Source of the DNA: CAWDNM01 sp964521195
Lineage (GTDB): Bacteria; Actinomycetota; Coriobacteriia; Anaerosomatales; JAAXUF01
Direction: 5' to 3'
DNA: 64,000 bases
NCBI GenBank assembly: GCA_964521195.1
Contig: CAZFRE010000002.1
Coordinates: 310,001-374,000, forward strand
Of this stretch, positions 60,587-64,000 are shown piece after piece. Below the pieces are notes generated by a model. The model was not told the origin of the DNA. It saw only the letters and a program-made list of their open reading frames with translations, and made no database searches. A program made the translations under genes and the position numbers. Every line of letters starts with the position of its first letter. Position 1 is the stretch's first letter.

Positions 60587-61990
60587 ATGGATACGAATGC
60601 GCTGCTGCGCACCCTCCCCAAGACCGACGACGTGCTCGCGCACCCGGTTCTCGCCGAGACGCTCGCCGGACTACCTCGCGCGCTCGTCGTCGATGCGGTG
60701 CGCGCGTCGATCGACGACGCTCGCAGCCGCCTGCTCGCCGGCGAGTCCTTCGAGCCGTCCGGCGAGTCGGTCGCGCGCGACGCGATCGCCCGCGCGACGC
60801 TCGCGTCGAGGCCGTCACTGCGCCGGGTCGTGAACGCGACCGGCATCATCGTCCACACCAACCTCGGCCGTAGCGTGCTCTCCGAGCGCGCGGCAGCTGC
60901 GGTCGCCGAGGTCGCGAGCGGCTACTCGACGCTCGAATACGACGTCGAGAGCGGTGAGCGCGGCAGCAGGCACGTGCACGTCGAGTCGCTTCTGTGCCGG
61001 TTGACCGGCGCCGAGGCAGCGATGGCGGTCAACAACAACGCCGCGGCCGTCATGCTCGGCATCGCGGGACTCTCGCGCGGGCGCGAAGCGATCGTGAGCC
61101 GTGGACAGCTCGTCGAGATCGGCGGCTCGTTCCGCATCCCCGACATCATGGCCGAGTCCGGCGCGCGTATGGTCGAGGTCGGCACCACCAACAAGACGCA
61201 CCTCTCAGACTACGAGGGCGCACTCTCCGAGAAGACCGGGCTCATGCTCAAGGTGCACTCGAGCAACTACCGCGTCGTGGGTTTCACCGATGAGGTCACG
61301 CTGGCGGAACTCGTACACCTCGGCGCGCTGCACGGCGTGCCGGTCATGGAGGACCAGGGCTCCGGCGTGCTCATCGACCTCTCGAGGTTCGGGATCGCCG
61401 ACGAGCCCACGGTCGGCGCGTCGGTCGCGGCCGGAGCCGCGATCGTCACCGCGTCCGGCGACAAGCTGCTCGGCGGGCCGCAGGCCGGGCTCATCGTCGG
61501 CCGCTCGGACGTCGTGATGCGGCTCAAGAAGCACCCGATGGCCCGGGCGCTGCGGCTCGACAAGATGACGCTCGCGGCGCTCGAGGCGACGCTCTACGCG
61601 TACCTCGACGAGGAGCGCGCGCTCGCCGAGGTCCCCACGCTGCGCATGCTCACCGCGCCGCAGTCCGAGGTCCGCGTGCGTGCGACGTCGCTTGCCGAGC
61701 GCATCCGGGCGGCCGTGGGTGACGCCGCCGACATCACCACCGCCGACGACATCGCCCGTGCGGGCGGCGGTGCCCTGCCGCTCGCGGACATCCCGAGCGC
61801 CGTGGTCGCGATCGCACCGCGCTCGATGCCCGTCACCAAGCTCGAGACGCTCGTCCGGTGCGGCGGCGAACCCTCGGTGGTCGCGCGCGTCAAGGACGAC
61901 CGCCTGCTGCTCGACCCGCGCACCCTGCAGGGCACCGCCGAGGAGGACGTCGTCGTCGCACGACTCGCCGCGGTTCTCGGTAAGGGTTAG
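60587..61990 (+). CDS. selA: L-seryl-tRNA(Sec) selenium transferase
   Basis: A 467-residue PLP enzyme. ATG 60587 gives the family start TNALLRTLPKTDDVLAHP and is leaderless. Marks: RVVNATGIIVHTNLGRSVLS, VNNNAAAVMLGIAGLSRGRE, RGQLVEIGGSFRIPDIMAES and VHSSNYRVVGFTDEV. The PLP lysine is K293 in SGDKLLGGPQAG. It turns Ser-tRNA(Sec) into Sec-tRNA(Sec) with selenophosphate. selB follows after 10 nt. Confidence 0.96.
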   Translation: MDTNALLRTLPKTDDVLAHPVLAETLAGLPRALVVDAVRASIDDARSRLLAGESFEPSGESVARDAIARATLASRPSLRRVVNATGIIVHTNLGRSVLSERAAAAVAEVASGYSTLEYDVESGERGSRHVHVESLLCRLTGAEAAMAVNNNAAAVMLGIAGLSRGREAIVSRGQLVEIGGSFRIPDIMAESGARMVEVGTTNKTHLSDYEGALSEKTGLMLKVHSSNYRVVGFTDEVTLAELVHLGALHGVPVMEDQGSGVLIDLSRFGIADEPTVGASVAAGAAIVTASGDKLLGGPQAGLIVGRSDVVMRLKKHPMARALRLDKMTLAALEATLYAYLDEERALAEVPTLRMLTAPQSEVRVRATSLAERIRAAVGDAADITTADDIARAGGGALPLADIPSAVVAIAPRSMPVTKLETLVRCGGEPSVVARVKDDRLLLDPRTLQGTAEEDVVVARLAAVLGKG

Positions 61991-62000
61991 GACGGCGACC

Positions 62001-63899
<1,899 letters not shown>

Positions 63900-63914
<15 letters not shown>

Positions 63915-64000
63915 CGCATCGCTGGGCGCAGGGATGCGCGGCAGGATGATGGTGAAGCGCGCACCCGCACCCTCCACGTTCTCGGCGGTCATAGTGCCTC
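63900..64000 (-). CDS. Sensor histidine kinase, C-terminal end (cut by window edge)
   Basis: About 33 codons on the minus strand end at TAG 63902-63900. The sequence GTMTAENVEGAGARFTIILP is the G2-box end of a HATPase domain, followed by RIPAPSDALLTP. The rest, including the His-box, lies outside. Its 3' end overlaps selB by 15 nt. Confidence 0.75.

Overview
The window is a gene-dense, GC-rich chromosomal segment with short intergenic gaps and many 1-14 nt overlaps between genes. The gene content fits a high-GC actinobacterium. Pointers are the order mfd - parvulin foldase - mazG - eno - pyk - ftsB - DUF501 - ppx, leaderless starts, and frequent GTG starts. The anaerobe/microaerophile flavour (cytochrome bd, DUF438 hemerythrin, bacteriohemerythrin, polyferredoxin, selenocysteine machinery, MetY/MetX/MetW) suggests a deep-branching lineage such as an environmental Coriobacteriia relative. 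That placement is inference; no rRNA is present. I see no IS elements, phage genes, CRISPR arrays or rRNA operons.

Layout. 1-2.2 kb: partial TetR, two small membrane proteins, a MarR regulator. 2.3-5.2 kb: Rrf2 regulator with cydAB. 5.4-8.8 kb: two MFS carriers separated by a bidirectional terminator, then a DUF2461 gene. 8.9-12.1 kb: nitroreductase, a DUF438/hemerythrin/PAS sensor behind an FNR-type box, a GNAT and a flavin reductase. 12.2-15.7 kb: metY-metX-metW behind a leader containing a methionine-rich 35-codon reading frame and overlapping hairpins. 15.7-21.2 kb: rsgA (leaderless), a frameshifted GH3 gene, a MacB-type ABC exporter. 21.2-27.7 kb: polyferredoxin/DUF362 pair, two PLP enzymes, a lipoprotein sugar dehydrogenase. 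27.8-31.7 kb: a TetR gene and a YhgE/Pip-type membrane protein with a degenerate ABC subunit, sharing a likely operator motif. 31.7-37.6 kb: NYN nuclease, DUF554, then an envelope-stress-like cluster (LiaF-like, PspC, DUF4004 regulator, bactofilin-like) behind a dyad overlapping the core promoter. 37.7-42.2 kb: diguanylate cyclase, then a minus-strand MFS-M28-nth operon. 42.3-53.8 kb: mfd to ppx housekeeping block and tRNA-Leu(UAA). 53.9-64 kb: corrinoid protein, TPR protein, GH-like protein and selD in one operon, then a YedF-like protein, hemerythrin, selA, selB and the 3' end of a histidine kinase.

How it works together. SelD (itself a selenoprotein, UGA at codon 19), SelA and SelB provide selenophosphate, Sec-tRNA charging and Sec decoding. 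tRNA-Sec is not in the window. MetX activates homoserine, MetY adds sulfide, and MetW is the usual partner of MetX. CydAB under an Rrf2-type Fe-S regulator, the FNR-type box and two hemerythrins point to a cell coping with O2/NO at low levels.

The most novel-looking signals are the Met-rich leader of the met operon, the perfect 9-bp-arm dyad over the envelope-cluster promoter, the twin CTGACYRGTCRGT operators linked to a pseudo-ABC/YhgE system, and selD transcribed with corrinoid, TPR and GH-like genes of unknown connection.
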